Assembly (NCBI GenBank): GCA_050486545.1
Contig: JBJHDM010000024.1
Span: 1-46,170 of the forward strand
Length of the DNA stretch: 46,170 nt
Direction of reading: 5' to 3'
DNA from: DAOMNN01 sp050486545
Lineage (GTDB): Bacteria > Pseudomonadota > Gammaproteobacteria > Burkholderiales > Rhodocyclaceae
In this document: positions 7,989-16,164 of the stretch, piece after piece
How positions within the stretch are numbered: position 1 is the first letter of the stretch
Layout: every line of letters starts with the position of its first letter
Notes under the pieces: model-generated
Database searches by the model: none
Told to the model about the DNA's origin: nothing
What the model saw: the letters and a program-made list of their open reading frames with translations, nothing else
Made by a program: the position numbers and the translations under genes

Positions 7989-7992
<4 letters not shown>

Positions 7993-8969
7993 GCTTCGCA
8001 CAGGCCCGGACGCTCGTCCGGCATCGCCTCGAACGCTGGCTGTTTCGGATCGGGCCGGCCGAGTCCGCGCCGGTCGTCCTCGGGCGACGACGCATCTTCG
8101 TCCTGCCGACGGCAGCGGGCACCGGCTTCGCAGCCGCCTTGCTGGTCATGCTGGTCGCCGCCATCAACTACAACCTGAGCCTGGGTTACGCACTCGTCTT
8201 CCTGCTGGCAGGCATCGCGGTAGTCAGCATCCTTCACGCGTTTCGCAATCTGCTCGGCCTGTCGATCCGCCCCGCCCGCATCGACCCGGTGTTTGCCGGA
8301 TCACCTGCCCGCTTCCGGTTTCTGGTGACCGGATCGGAAGATCGGGACCGGTGGGCCCTGCGTCTCGTGGCTGGCGGCGCCGAGGCAGGATTCTCCGTAC
8401 CCGCCGGACGGACCGCCGAACCGGAGTTGCTCGTCCCCAGCCGCAAGCGCGGCTGGCTCACACCCGGTCGGGTGACGCTGGAGACCGCCTACCCACTCGG
8501 GCTGATCCGCGCCTGGAGCATCTTCACGCCCGACGTGAAGTGCCTCGTGTATCCAACTCCGGAGGCCGCGCCGCCTCCGCTTCCAGAGGGCACCGGGACA
8601 AGCTCCGGCCTGCGCAGGAGCGCTGCCGGCGATGACGACTTCGCGGGACTCCGCCCCCATCGGGCAGCCGATTCGCCCCGGCACGTCGCCTGGAAGGCGT
8701 TCGCCCGGGGCGGCCCCTTGCTCACCAAGCATTTCTCGGGCTCCGAGGCGGGCAACGTCATTCTCGACTGGCAGGCAACGCCGGCAAACCAGCCCCGGGA
8801 AGCCCGCATCGCCCGCCTTGCAGCCTGGATACTGGCAGCCGAAACCTCGGGGCGGGCGTTCTCGCTCAACACCCCGTACGCATCGATCGGGACCGGCTCC
8901 GGCCCCCACCACGCCCACGCCTGCCTCAAGCTGCTCGCCCTGTTTCCCGATGCGCACCCCGCAAACTAG
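7989..8969 (+). CDS. DUF58 membrane-anchored protein
   Basis: A 326-residue protein. Two adjacent hydrophobic segments at about residues 38-80 (VLPTAAGTGFAAALLVMLVA and YALVFLLAGIAVVSIL) anchor it in the inner membrane. A beta-rich middle follows, then the DUF58 signature, here DDDFAGLRPHRAADSPRHVA, where R-x-Y is replaced by LRPHRAAD. DUF58 proteins act with MoxR ATPases and envelope transglutaminases; no enzymatic role is established. It starts within the moxR stop (ATGA) and overlaps the next gene by 20 bp, so translation is probably coupled. Confidence 0.88.
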
Positions 8970-10899
8970 CCTCCACGCCGCCCCCTGGCTGCTCGTCACG
9001 TCGGCCGTGACGCTGGCTCCGCACGCGATTCATCTACCGGTCTGGCTCGTCGCGCTGTGCATCGCGCTGCTGATCTGGCGGGCGGCCGGCTTGCGCGCAC
9101 CCGGCCGCTCCGCCCCGCGGATCCTGGTCGTACTGATCGCGATCGCGGCCGCCGCCGCGATTCGCCTGGAGTACGGGCACATTCTCGGGCGAGATCCCGG
9201 TATCGCCTTGCTCGCCTTGCTGCTTTGCCTGAAGCAGCTCGAGATCACGGCTCCCCGCGACGTGCGGGTCGGCGTGCTGCTGAGCCTGTTTCTCCAACTC
9301 GCCCTGTTCTTCCACCACCAGACCCTGCCGGTCGCCTTGCTGGCCACAGGCGGAGCGTTGCTCGCAACCACGACCCTGCTCACCCTGGTCGCACCGACGA
9401 CCGGCACGCGCGACGTGCTGAAGACCGCACTGACGCTGCTCGCGCAGGCGGTGCCCTTCATGTTGGTGCTTTTCCTGCTCTTTCCACGCATTCCGGGTCC
9501 GCTCTGGGGGTTGCCCGCGGACGCCCACAGCGGACTTTCGGGACTGTCGGATACGATGGAGCCGGGCTCGATCAGCGAACTCAGCCTGTCCGACGCGATC
9601 GCCTTCCGCGCGCGCTTCGAGGGCTCCCCGCCACCTCCGGACCAGCGGTACTGGCGCGGCCCCGTGCTGACGCAGTTCGACGGACGCACCTGGCGGGCAG
9701 CCAGGTTCGCCACGTTCGAGCGCGCGCCGTACGAAACCGAGGGGGCCCCCTACGTCTATACCCTGATCCTCGAGCCCCACAACCAGCCCTGGCTGTTGCC
9801 GCTCGAGTTTCCCGGTCCCGACATCCCCGGCGTGCGCTATGCCAGCGATTACCAGCTTCTGGCCATGCAGCGCGTGCGCAACCGCATGCGCATCGAGCTG
9901 CGGGCCTTCCCATCTGCGCGCGCCGGGTTGAACGAAGCCTCCGACGTGCTTCGGCAATCCCTCGCCCTTCCGGAACAGTCGAACCCGCGCGCACGCGCAC
10001 TGGCCGAGCGCATCGCTAGCGAGACGAGCGACCACGACGAGATCGTCGGGCGTACGCTGGCGTACCTGCGCGAGGCCCGACTGACCTACACGCTTTCGCC
10101 ACCCCTGATGGGAGCGCATGCCGTCGACGAGTTCCTGTTCGACCATCAACGCGGGTTCTGCGAGCACTTTGCCTCGGCCTTCGTCGTCCTCATGCGTGCC
10201 GCGAACGTTCCTGCACGCGTGGTGACGGGCTACCAGGGGGGAACCCTGAACCCGGTCGACGGCGCCCTCGTGGTCCGCCAGTCCGATGCCCATGCCTGGG
10301 CGGAGGTCTGGCTCGAAGGCGAGGGCTGGCGCCGGATCGATCCCACCGCCCTCGCGGCCCCGATGCGCATCGAGTCCGGCCTGGCCGCAGCCCTGCCAAG
10401 CGGCGAGTCATTGCCGCTGATGATGCGTCCGGCCATGTCCTGGATGCGCGACCTGCGCCACCGCTGGGATGCACTTTCGAACACGTGGAACGAGCTCGTC
10501 ATCGGCTTCGACAGCGCCCGTCAGATCGGCTTGGTCGAACGCCTGGGATTTTCCCAGCCGGACTGGAAGACACTGACGACCCTGCTCGGACTCGGTACCG
10601 GCACGTTGCTGCTCATGCTGTTCGGCTGGGCGCTTTTCCAGCGAAGGCGGATCGACCCGCTCGAGCGCGCATGGGCAGAGTTTTGCCGGAAGTTCGCCCG
10701 ACGAGGACTGCCACGGTTGCCATGGGAAGGGCCGATCGATTACGCTGATCGCGTGTCCGGCGTCCATCCCGACCACGCAGGACAGGTCCGGGCGATCGCC
10801 TCGCACTATGCCCGCCTGCGCTACGGTTCGAGCACCGAACCGGATCGGAAGGACGTGCGCCTGCTGACCCAACGCATTCACCGTTTTCACCTTCGATGA
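8950..10899 (+). CDS. TgpA-like transglutaminase-domain membrane protein
   Basis: A 649-residue protein. Several membrane spans fill residues 10-190 (DUF3488-like). A periplasmic transglutaminase core follows, with catalytic Cys in HQRGFCEHFASAF, His in SDAHAWAEVWL, and Asp in WRRIDPTAL. A final membrane span (TLLGLGTGTLLLMLFGWALF, about 560-580) precedes a DUF4129-like cytoplasmic tail. The family resembles Pseudomonas TgpA, an essential periplasmic protein. The substrate is unknown but cell-wall-linked roles are likely. Start ATG 8950 lies inside the DUF58 gene, and the stop forms ATGA with mltB. Confidence 0.9.
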   Translation: MRTPQTSLHAAPWLLVTSAVTLAPHAIHLPVWLVALCIALLIWRAAGLRAPGRSAPRILVVLIAIAAAAAIRLEYGHILGRDPGIALLALLLCLKQLEITAPRDVRVGVLLSLFLQLALFFHHQTLPVALLATGGALLATTTLLTLVAPTTGTRDVLKTALTLLAQAVPFMLVLFLLFPRIPGPLWGLPADAHSGLSGLSDTMEPGSISELSLSDAIAFRARFEGSPPPPDQRYWRGPVLTQFDGRTWRAARFATFERAPYETEGAPYVYTLILEPHNQPWLLPLEFPGPDIPGVRYASDYQLLAMQRVRNRMRIELRAFPSARAGLNEASDVLRQSLALPEQSNPRARALAERIASETSDHDEIVGRTLAYLREARLTYTLSPPLMGAHAVDEFLFDHQRGFCEHFASAFVVLMRAANVPARVVTGYQGGTLNPVDGALVVRQSDAHAWAEVWLEGEGWRRIDPTALAAPMRIESGLAAALPSGESLPLMMRPAMSWMRDLRHRWDALSNTWNELVIGFDSARQIGLVERLGFSQPDWKTLTTLLGLGTGTLLLMLFGWALFQRRRIDPLERAWAEFCRKFARRGLPRLPWEGPIDYADRVSGVHPDHAGQVRAIASHYARLRYGSSTEPDRKDVRLLTQRIHRFHLR

Positions 10900-11906
10900 C
10901 CCGTTCCGCGCTCACCCTGCTCTTGTTGTTGATGGCCACCTGCTCGTGGACGGCACAGGCCTCGTTCCTTCGCAACGAAGAAGCCTTGCGCTTCGTCGCC
11001 GAGATGGAACAGACACATGGATTCGACGCCGACGAGGTCCGCAGCGCCTTGCACCGCGCCCGTCACCTCGAGCGGGTGATCCGCCTGATCCGCCCGCCAA
11101 GTACCCCCTCCGAGCGCTCCTGGCAGCGTTACCGCGCCCGTTTCCTCGACGATGCGCGGATCGACTCCGGCGTCGTGTTCTGGCAGCGCTACCGCGACAC
11201 GATCGATGCGGCCAGCCAGCAGTTCGGCGTCCCGCCCGAGATCATCGTCTCGATCCTGGGCGTGGAGACGAATTACGGCAGCTATACGGGAAGTTTCGAA
11301 ACGGTCTCGGCCCTGGCCACCCTGGCCTTCGACTACCCGCCCCGCGCACCCCTGTTCCGGCGCGAACTGGAGAATCTGTTCCTGCTCGCGCGCGAACAGG
11401 GCCGCGACCCGTTCAGCTACCGTGGATCCTTTGCCGGCGCGCTGGGCTATCCGCAATTCCTGCCGAGCAGCATTCGCACCTATGCCGTGGATTTCGACGG
11501 CAACGGCATCATCGATTTCGAATCGGACCCGATCGACGCGATCGGCAGCATCGCGAACTACCTCGCGGTGCATGGCTGGCAGAGGGGAGAGCCGATCGTG
11601 ACCCCGGTGAGGCTTCCCGCCGGCCTCGATCCGAGACCGCTCATCGATGCGGGGATCGAACCCAGTCTCGACACGATGCAATTGCTCAAGCAAGGGATCG
11701 AGCCGATCGACGACCGCCTTCACGACGCCCCGGCCACCTTGTTCGACCTCCCGACTCCCGGAGAAGGCACCGAGTACTGGCTCGGCTATCGCAATTTCTA
11801 CGTGATCACCCGCTACAACCGGAGCAGCTTCTACGCAATGTCGGTGTTCGAGCTGGGCGAAGCCTTGCGGGCACGCTTCGAAGGCCGCCGGGCATCGCTC
11901 CGTTAG
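10896..11906 (+). CDS. mltB: Membrane-bound lytic murein transglycosylase B-like
   Basis: A 336-residue protein that cleaves peptidoglycan glycan strands with 1,6-anhydro product formation. A signal peptide (residues 1-22, LLLLLMATCSWTAQA) has no clear lipobox, unlike E. coli MltB, so it may be soluble in the periplasm. Catalytic Glu124 is in ILGVETNYGSYTG. The motifs GALGYPQFLPSS and DPIDAIGSIANYL are family hallmarks. It overlaps the transglutaminase gene by 4 bp, so a wall hydrolase is made together with the MoxR/DUF58/TgpA set. It is convergent with rpoS with a gap of only 13 bp and no visible terminator. Confidence 0.9.
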   Translation: MTRSALTLLLLLMATCSWTAQASFLRNEEALRFVAEMEQTHGFDADEVRSALHRARHLERVIRLIRPPSTPSERSWQRYRARFLDDARIDSGVVFWQRYRDTIDAASQQFGVPPEIIVSILGVETNYGSYTGSFETVSALATLAFDYPPRAPLFRRELENLFLLAREQGRDPFSYRGSFAGALGYPQFLPSSIRTYAVDFDGNGIIDFESDPIDAIGSIANYLAVHGWQRGEPIVTPVRLPAGLDPRPLIDAGIEPSLDTMQLLKQGIEPIDDRLHDAPATLFDLPTPGEGTEYWLGYRNFYVITRYNRSSFYAMSVFELGEALRARFEGRRASLR

Positions 11907-11919
11907 CAACCGCCCGCCG

Positions 11920-12855
11920 TTACAGCAGGATGTCCCGCGAAATTCCGCGCCGGCGAATCGCGCGCCTGAGCTGCCCAAGCGCCTCGAGCTGGATCTGGCG
12001 GACCCGTTCGCGCGTCAGGCCGAGGCGTGCGGCGAGTTCTTCGAGCGTCATCACTTCACACTCGTCGAGACCGTAACGGTGCCGGATCACGATCCGCTGC
12101 TTGTCGTTGAGCTTCGCGATCCAGTCGCGAACCAGCGTTTCGACTTCCGCATTCTGGATACCGGAATCCGGCGGCTCGACATGATCGTCGGCCAGCGACT
12201 CGCCGATCGAGAGGCTCGGATCGACCTCGAGTGGCGCATCGAGCGAAGCGGTATGCTCGCTCAACGCGAGTAGCGCACGTACTTCCTCGACCGTTTTGCC
12301 CAGGCGCCTGGCGATCTCCTCCAGCGTGCAATCACCGTTCCCCAAAGCCTCCAGGTTGCGCTGTGCACGCAACACCTGGTTGAGTTCCTTGACCACATGC
12401 ACCGGAAGCCGGATCGTACGCGACTGGTTCATGATGGCCCGCTCGATGTTCTGGCGGATCCACCAGGTCGCATAGGTGGAGAAACGGAACCCGCGCTCCG
12501 GATCGAACTTCTCGAGCGCGTGCATCAGGCCGAGGTTCCCCTCCTCGACCAGATCGAGCAGCGGGATGCCCCGGTTCAGATAGTGTTTGGCGATATTCAC
12601 GACCAAGCGCAGATTGCGTTCGATCATGATCTGCCGCGCCTCGAAATCTCCGTCCCGGACCCTGCGTGTCAGGGCGGCTTCCTCGGTGGCGGTGAGCAGC
12701 GGATTGGCGCCGATTTCGTTCAGGTAGATCTGGGTGACATCGTTGAGAAACTCGCTCTCGAACGGCGGCGGCGAAGGCTCGCCGAGGACTTCCACCTCGG
12801 GCGGCAGATCCGGTTCCTGACCAACGGCTTCGTCATGTTCGCCCGGATCGTACAT
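11920..12855 (-). CDS. rpoS: RNA polymerase sigma factor RpoS
   Basis: A 311-residue sigma70-family protein. Region 1.2 is at about 36-65 (SEFLNDVTQIYLNEIG). Region 2, at about 75-145, carries NLRLVVNIAKHYLNRG and FSTYATWWIRQNIERAI. Region 3 follows, and region 4 ends in LTRERVRQIQLEALGQLR (helix-turn-helix). The lack of a long region 1.1, the length and the nlpD neighbour point to the stationary-phase/general-stress sigma factor rather than RpoD. As in gammaproteobacteria, rpoS transcription probably starts partly inside nlpD, 12 bp upstream. The stop meets mltB tail to tail. Confidence 0.93.
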   Translation of the reverse strand: MYDPGEHDEAVGQEPDLPPEVEVLGEPSPPPFESEFLNDVTQIYLNEIGANPLLTATEEAALTRRVRDGDFEARQIMIERNLRLVVNIAKHYLNRGIPLLDLVEEGNLGLMHALEKFDPERGFRFSTYATWWIRQNIERAIMNQSRTIRLPVHVVKELNQVLRAQRNLEALGNGDCTLEEIARRLGKTVEEVRALLALSEHTASLDAPLEVDPSLSIGESLADDHVEPPDSGIQNAEVETLVRDWIAKLNDKQRIVIRHRYGLDECEVMTLEELAARLGLTRERVRQIQLEALGQLRRAIRRRGISRDILL

Positions 12856-12867
12856 TCGCCTCTCCCA

Positions 12868-13773
12868 TCAGCGTGGCGGCAGATACTGCATTGGATCCAC
12901 CGGTCGGCCCTGCCTGCGAATCTCGAAATGAAGCTTGGGGCGATCCGCATCCGTGCTGCCCAGTTCGGCAATCTGCTGTCCCTTGCGGACCTGATCACCC
13001 TCCTGGACCAGCAGCTTCTGGTTGTGCGCGTAGGCCGTCAGATAGTCTTCGTCGTGCTTGATGATGATCAGGTTGCCATATCCACGCAGGCCTCCGCCGG
13101 AATACGCGACCTGCCCAGCCGCCGAGGCCAAGACCGGATCACCGGGGTTGCCCCCGATGTCGATGCCCTTGTTCACCGTCTCGTTGTCGATGCGCTCGTT
13201 ATAGCCCAGCACGATCGGCCCCGATGCCGGCCACAGCCAGGCGGCACCCGGTACCGCTACCGGAGGCTGCGGCTCGCGGGGCAACTCGGCGGGCGCGGCC
13301 GCCGGAGCACCCGCCGCATCCGGCCGGATGGCTGCCCACGCCTGATCGCTGTAGGGCTGCCGGCCGCCGCGCGGTTCGTGCATGACCGGCGCATCCTGCA
13401 TGCCATCGGGTGCCGCGATCGGCCGGACCTCGACCGGCTGGACGATCGCAATCGGTTCAGGCGCGGCCCCGCCTGGCGGCGACACGCGGATCTCCTGCCC
13501 GACACGCAACTGGTTCGGGTCCATCAGGTTGTTCCAGACAACCAGATCGTTGACGTTCTGGCCATACAAGCGTCCGATGCCCATCAGCGTATCGCCGGGG
13601 CGCACCGTATGGACCTGCTGGCCCGGAGCCGAAACGGCGGTCGCAGGCGGCGGTACCGTACTGTGACGGATCGGCGCCGGCGCCTGGGCGGCGCAGCCAA
13701 CCAGGAAGATCGCACACAGGACCGCAACGGTCGCGGCAGGACGGGGACGAAGGGGGTCGAGTCGTACTTTCAT
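12868..13773 (-). CDS. nlpD: NlpD-like LysM/M23 lipoprotein
   Basis: A 301-residue lipoprotein. The lipobox is FLVGC with lipidated Cys27. One LysM peptidoglycan-binding domain lies at about 54-97 (HTVRPGDTLMGIGRLYG). A Pro/Ala-rich linker precedes an M23 (LytM) domain at about 195-301. The zinc-binding His of the first M23 motif is replaced (NKGIDIGG), and the HxH motif reads LHFEI, so the domain should be inactive, as in NlpD proteins that activate amidases for cell separation. The start codon overlaps the pcm stop (ATGA). Confidence 0.93.
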   Translation of the reverse strand: MKVRLDPLRPRPAATVAVLCAIFLVGCAAQAPAPIRHSTVPPPATAVSAPGQQVHTVRPGDTLMGIGRLYGQNVNDLVVWNNLMDPNQLRVGQEIRVSPPGGAAPEPIAIVQPVEVRPIAAPDGMQDAPVMHEPRGGRQPYSDQAWAAIRPDAAGAPAAAPAELPREPQPPVAVPGAAWLWPASGPIVLGYNERIDNETVNKGIDIGGNPGDPVLASAAGQVAYSGGGLRGYGNLIIIKHDEDYLTAYAHNQKLLVQEGDQVRKGQQIAELGSTDADRPKLHFEIRRQGRPVDPMQYLPPR

Positions 13774-14426
13774 TCCATTCCATTGAGCAACGGCACGAAG
13801 CGCACGGCCTCGAACCGGCTTTCCTTGAAAACGCTGCCCTGACGCTCGATCAGGATCAATCGCTGATCCGACGAGCCCAGCGGGATCATCATCCTGCCAC
13901 CGGGCGCCAGTTGCTGCTTCAGCGCCAGCGGAATTTCCTGGGCCGCTGCGGCGACGATAATGGTATCGAACGGTGCCGCCTCGGGCAGGCCCAAGCTGCC
14001 GTCCGCATATTTTAATCGCACGTTCGCAAAGCGGAACGGGCGCAAGTTCTCCTTTGCCCGATCCAGCAAGGGGCGAATCCGCTCGACCGCGAACACTTCG
14101 GTCGCGAGAAAGGACAGCACCGCCGCTTGATACCCACATCCTGCACCGACCTCAAGTGTGCGCCCAAGTTCTCTGCCCGTGCGCAAAATCTCGATCATCC
14201 GTGCTACGACAAAGGGTTGCGAAATGGTCTGCTGATAGCCGATCGGCAACGGCGTGTCGTCATAGGCACTGAAGGCCAGACCTTTCTCGACGAAACGTTC
14301 GCGAGGCACGTGCATCATCGCGTCGAGCACCTTGCCATCGCGAATCCCTTGTTTCTCCAGGCGTTCGCGCATTCTCATCAATGCACGACTCGGCACCGCC
14401 CCGGCATCGCGCTGGCGCACACTCAT
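13770..14426 (-). CDS. pcm: Protein-L-isoaspartate O-methyltransferase
   Basis: A 218-residue SAM-dependent enzyme that repairs isoaspartyl damage in ageing proteins. The conserved motifs are GYQQTISQPFVVARM, LEVGAGCGYQAAVL (SAM binding), FDTIIVAAAA and LAPGGRMMIPLG. It sits between surE and nlpD with 4-bp ATGA overlaps on both sides, the classic stress-survival cluster surE-pcm-nlpD-rpoS. The N-terminus is slightly extended compared with the usual start near MRMRERLEKQG. Confidence 0.95.
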   Translation of the reverse strand: MSVRQRDAGAVPSRALMRMRERLEKQGIRDGKVLDAMMHVPRERFVEKGLAFSAYDDTPLPIGYQQTISQPFVVARMIEILRTGRELGRTLEVGAGCGYQAAVLSFLATEVFAVERIRPLLDRAKENLRPFRFANVRLKYADGSLGLPEAAPFDTIIVAAAAQEIPLALKQQLAPGGRMMIPLGSSDQRLILIERQGSVFKESRFEAVRFVPLLNGME

Positions 14427-15166
14427 CGGGCGAGCCAGTCCGACACGGGCGGAATCAGGCCGTTGTGGGTGAGGTCGATCTGCAATGGCGTCACCGAAAC
14501 GAACCCCTCCGTCACGGCATTGAAGTCCGTTCCCTCGCCGGCATCGGCCGCCTGGCCAGCCGGACCGATCCAGTACACCGCCTCGCCACGGGGGTTCTTC
14601 TCCCGTATGACCGGCTCCGCCTTGTGCCGTTTCCCGAGTCGCGTCACCCGAAGCCCCCGAAGCTCGTCGTAGGGGCGATCGGGGATGTTGACGTTCAGCA
14701 GGACCGGTTCCCTCAACGGATCCCGCTGGAAGCGCTCGACCAGCCCGCGTGCCACCCGTGCAGCGGACGTGAAATCGCTGGCAGCCTTGCTCACGAGCGA
14801 GATGGCGATCGATGGAACACCGAGGAGGTAGCCTTCGGTCGCTGCCGCGACGGTCCCCGAATACACCGTATCGTCGCCCATGTTGGCGCCGTGATTGATG
14901 CCGGATACGACCATGTCGGGGAGGTAGTCGAACATGCCCGTGACGGCAAGGTGGACGCAGTCGGTCGGCGTGCCGTTGACGAAATGGAAGCCGTTGGCCG
15001 CCCGTCGAAGCGACAGCGGCCGGTCGAGCGTGAGCGAATTGCTCGCGCCGCTGCGATCGCGCTCGGGGGCCACCACGGTGATCTCCCCCAGGCCCTGCAA
15101 GGCCTCGGCCAAGGCGGCGAGCCCCGGCGCGAAATAGCCGTCATCGTTACTGAGCAGAATTCGCAT
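14423..15166 (-). CDS. surE: 5'/3'-nucleotidase SurE
   Basis: A 247-residue metal-dependent nucleotide and polyphosphate phosphatase involved in stationary-phase survival. The N-terminus MRILLSNDDGYFAPG supplies metal ligands Asp8 and Asp9. SGINHGANMGDDTVYSGTVAA is the second family signature. The ATG at 15166 is chosen because all homologues begin immediately before the first beta strand, although an in-frame codon exists at 15214. The stop overlaps pcm. Confidence 0.95.
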   Translation of the reverse strand: MRILLSNDDGYFAPGLAALAEALQGLGEITVVAPERDRSGASNSLTLDRPLSLRRAANGFHFVNGTPTDCVHLAVTGMFDYLPDMVVSGINHGANMGDDTVYSGTVAAATEGYLLGVPSIAISLVSKAASDFTSAARVARGLVERFQRDPLREPVLLNVNIPDRPYDELRGLRVTRLGKRHKAEPVIREKNPRGEAVYWIGPAGQAADAGEGTDFNAVTEGFVSVTPLQIDLTHNGLIPPVSDWLAR

Positions 15167-15289
15167 CGATCGTCCGTCAGGGAAGAAACTCGTTCTCGCA
15201 CCCCGTTTCGACATGCTGCGGGGCGACGCAGCATCTTAGCATAGAGCCGGAACGGTACCGGAACGGCCAAACGTCGTGCAGAAGATGCG

Positions 15290-15321
15290 CCCGGAAAAGA
15301 AAAACCGGCTCGTAAGCCGGT
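15290..15321 (-). terminator. Rho-independent terminator after tRNA-Pro
   Basis: On the minus strand ACCGGCT/AGCCGGT (15321-15304, loop TACG) runs into TTTTTCTTTTCC. It begins 16 nt past the tRNA CCA end and separates the tRNA from surE. Confidence 0.85.
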
Positions 15322-15336
15322 CTCGGGTGGTTCGAT

Positions 15337-15414
<78 letters not shown>

Positions 15415-15487
15415 CACAGGCGCGCATTATAGCAGTTGCGAAGACGAACGCCAGCGCCGTCGATCAAACGCCCCTGCCGGGTCTCGG

Positions 15488-15868
15488 TCAGCTCCGCAGG
15501 AACTGAAGGGTATCGAGGATCTCGGCACGGATCTCTGCAACGAGCAACCGCAGCTTGGCCGCCTCTTCGACTTCTTCCTGTTCGTGGATCGCCGTCTCGC
15601 CCAAGCGGTTGCGCGCACCCGAGATCGTGAAACCCTCTTGGTACAGCAGTTCGCGGATTCGGCGGATGAGCAACACTTCGTGGTGCTGGTAATAGCGCCG
15701 GTTGCCCCGGCGCTTGACCGGCTTGAGCTGGGTGAACTCCTGCTCCCAATAGCGCAGCACGTGCGGCTTGACCGCACACAGATCGCTCACCTCACCGATG
15801 GTGAAGTAGCGCTTTGCCGGAATCGGGGGCAGTGGTTCGGATATCGCCTCAGGGCTGCTTGCTTGCAT
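15488..15868 (-). CDS. MerR-family regulator downstream of ihfA
   Basis: A 126-residue protein. An N-terminal MerR winged helix-turn-helix (about 21-90: YFTIGEVSDLCAVKPHVLRY, then RRYYQHHEVLLIRRIRELLY) is followed by a coiled-coil tail. No cysteine cluster for metal sensing is present. It overlaps ihfA by 20 bp. This ihfA-merR pairing is common in beta- and gammaproteobacteria, and the target regulon is unknown. Confidence 0.88.
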   Translation of the reverse strand: MQASSPEAISEPLPPIPAKRYFTIGEVSDLCAVKPHVLRYWEQEFTQLKPVKRRGNRRYYQHHEVLLIRRIRELLYQEGFTISGARNRLGETAIHEQEEVEEAAKLRLLVAEIRAEILDTLQFLRS

Positions 15869-16160
15869 CGCTCAACTGCTCCACGGCTGCCTTGAGCTTC
15901 TGGCTTGCGTGAAAGGTGACCACCCTGCGTGCCGAAATCGGAATCTCTTCGCCGGTCTTGGGGTTGCGCCCGGGTCGTTGCGGCTTGTCGCGCAACTGGA
16001 AGTTGCCGAACCCTGACAGCTTGACCGGTTCACCCCGTTCGAGTGCAAGCCGGATTTCCTCGAAGAAGCCTTCGACCATGTCCTTGGCTTCACGCTTGTT
16101 CAGACCGACACGTTCGAAGAGCAGATCGGCCAGTTCCGCTTTGGTCAGAGTTACATTCAT
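15849..16160 (-). CDS. ihfA: Integration host factor subunit alpha
   Basis: A 103-residue HU/IHF-fold DNA-bending protein. The sequence TLTKAELADLLFERVGLNKR begins the helical dimer part, and the minor-groove arm carries RPGRNPKTGEEIPI with the intercalating Pro. The start ATG 16160 gives the standard MNVTLTKAEL N-terminus. It lies 4 bp after pheT, the typical pheT-ihfA arrangement. IHF alpha pairs with the beta subunit encoded at 29252. Confidence 0.95.
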   Translation of the reverse strand: MNVTLTKAELADLLFERVGLNKREAKDMVEGFFEEIRLALERGEPVKLSGFGNFQLRDKPQRPGRNPKTGEEIPISARRVVTFHASQKLKAAVEQLSDASKQP

Positions 16161-16164
16161 TTCA

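Noticed and set aside
11907..11919. Terminator between convergent mltB and rpoS
   Set aside because: The gap is only 13 bp and no stem-loop is visible; transcripts probably overlap or end by Rho.
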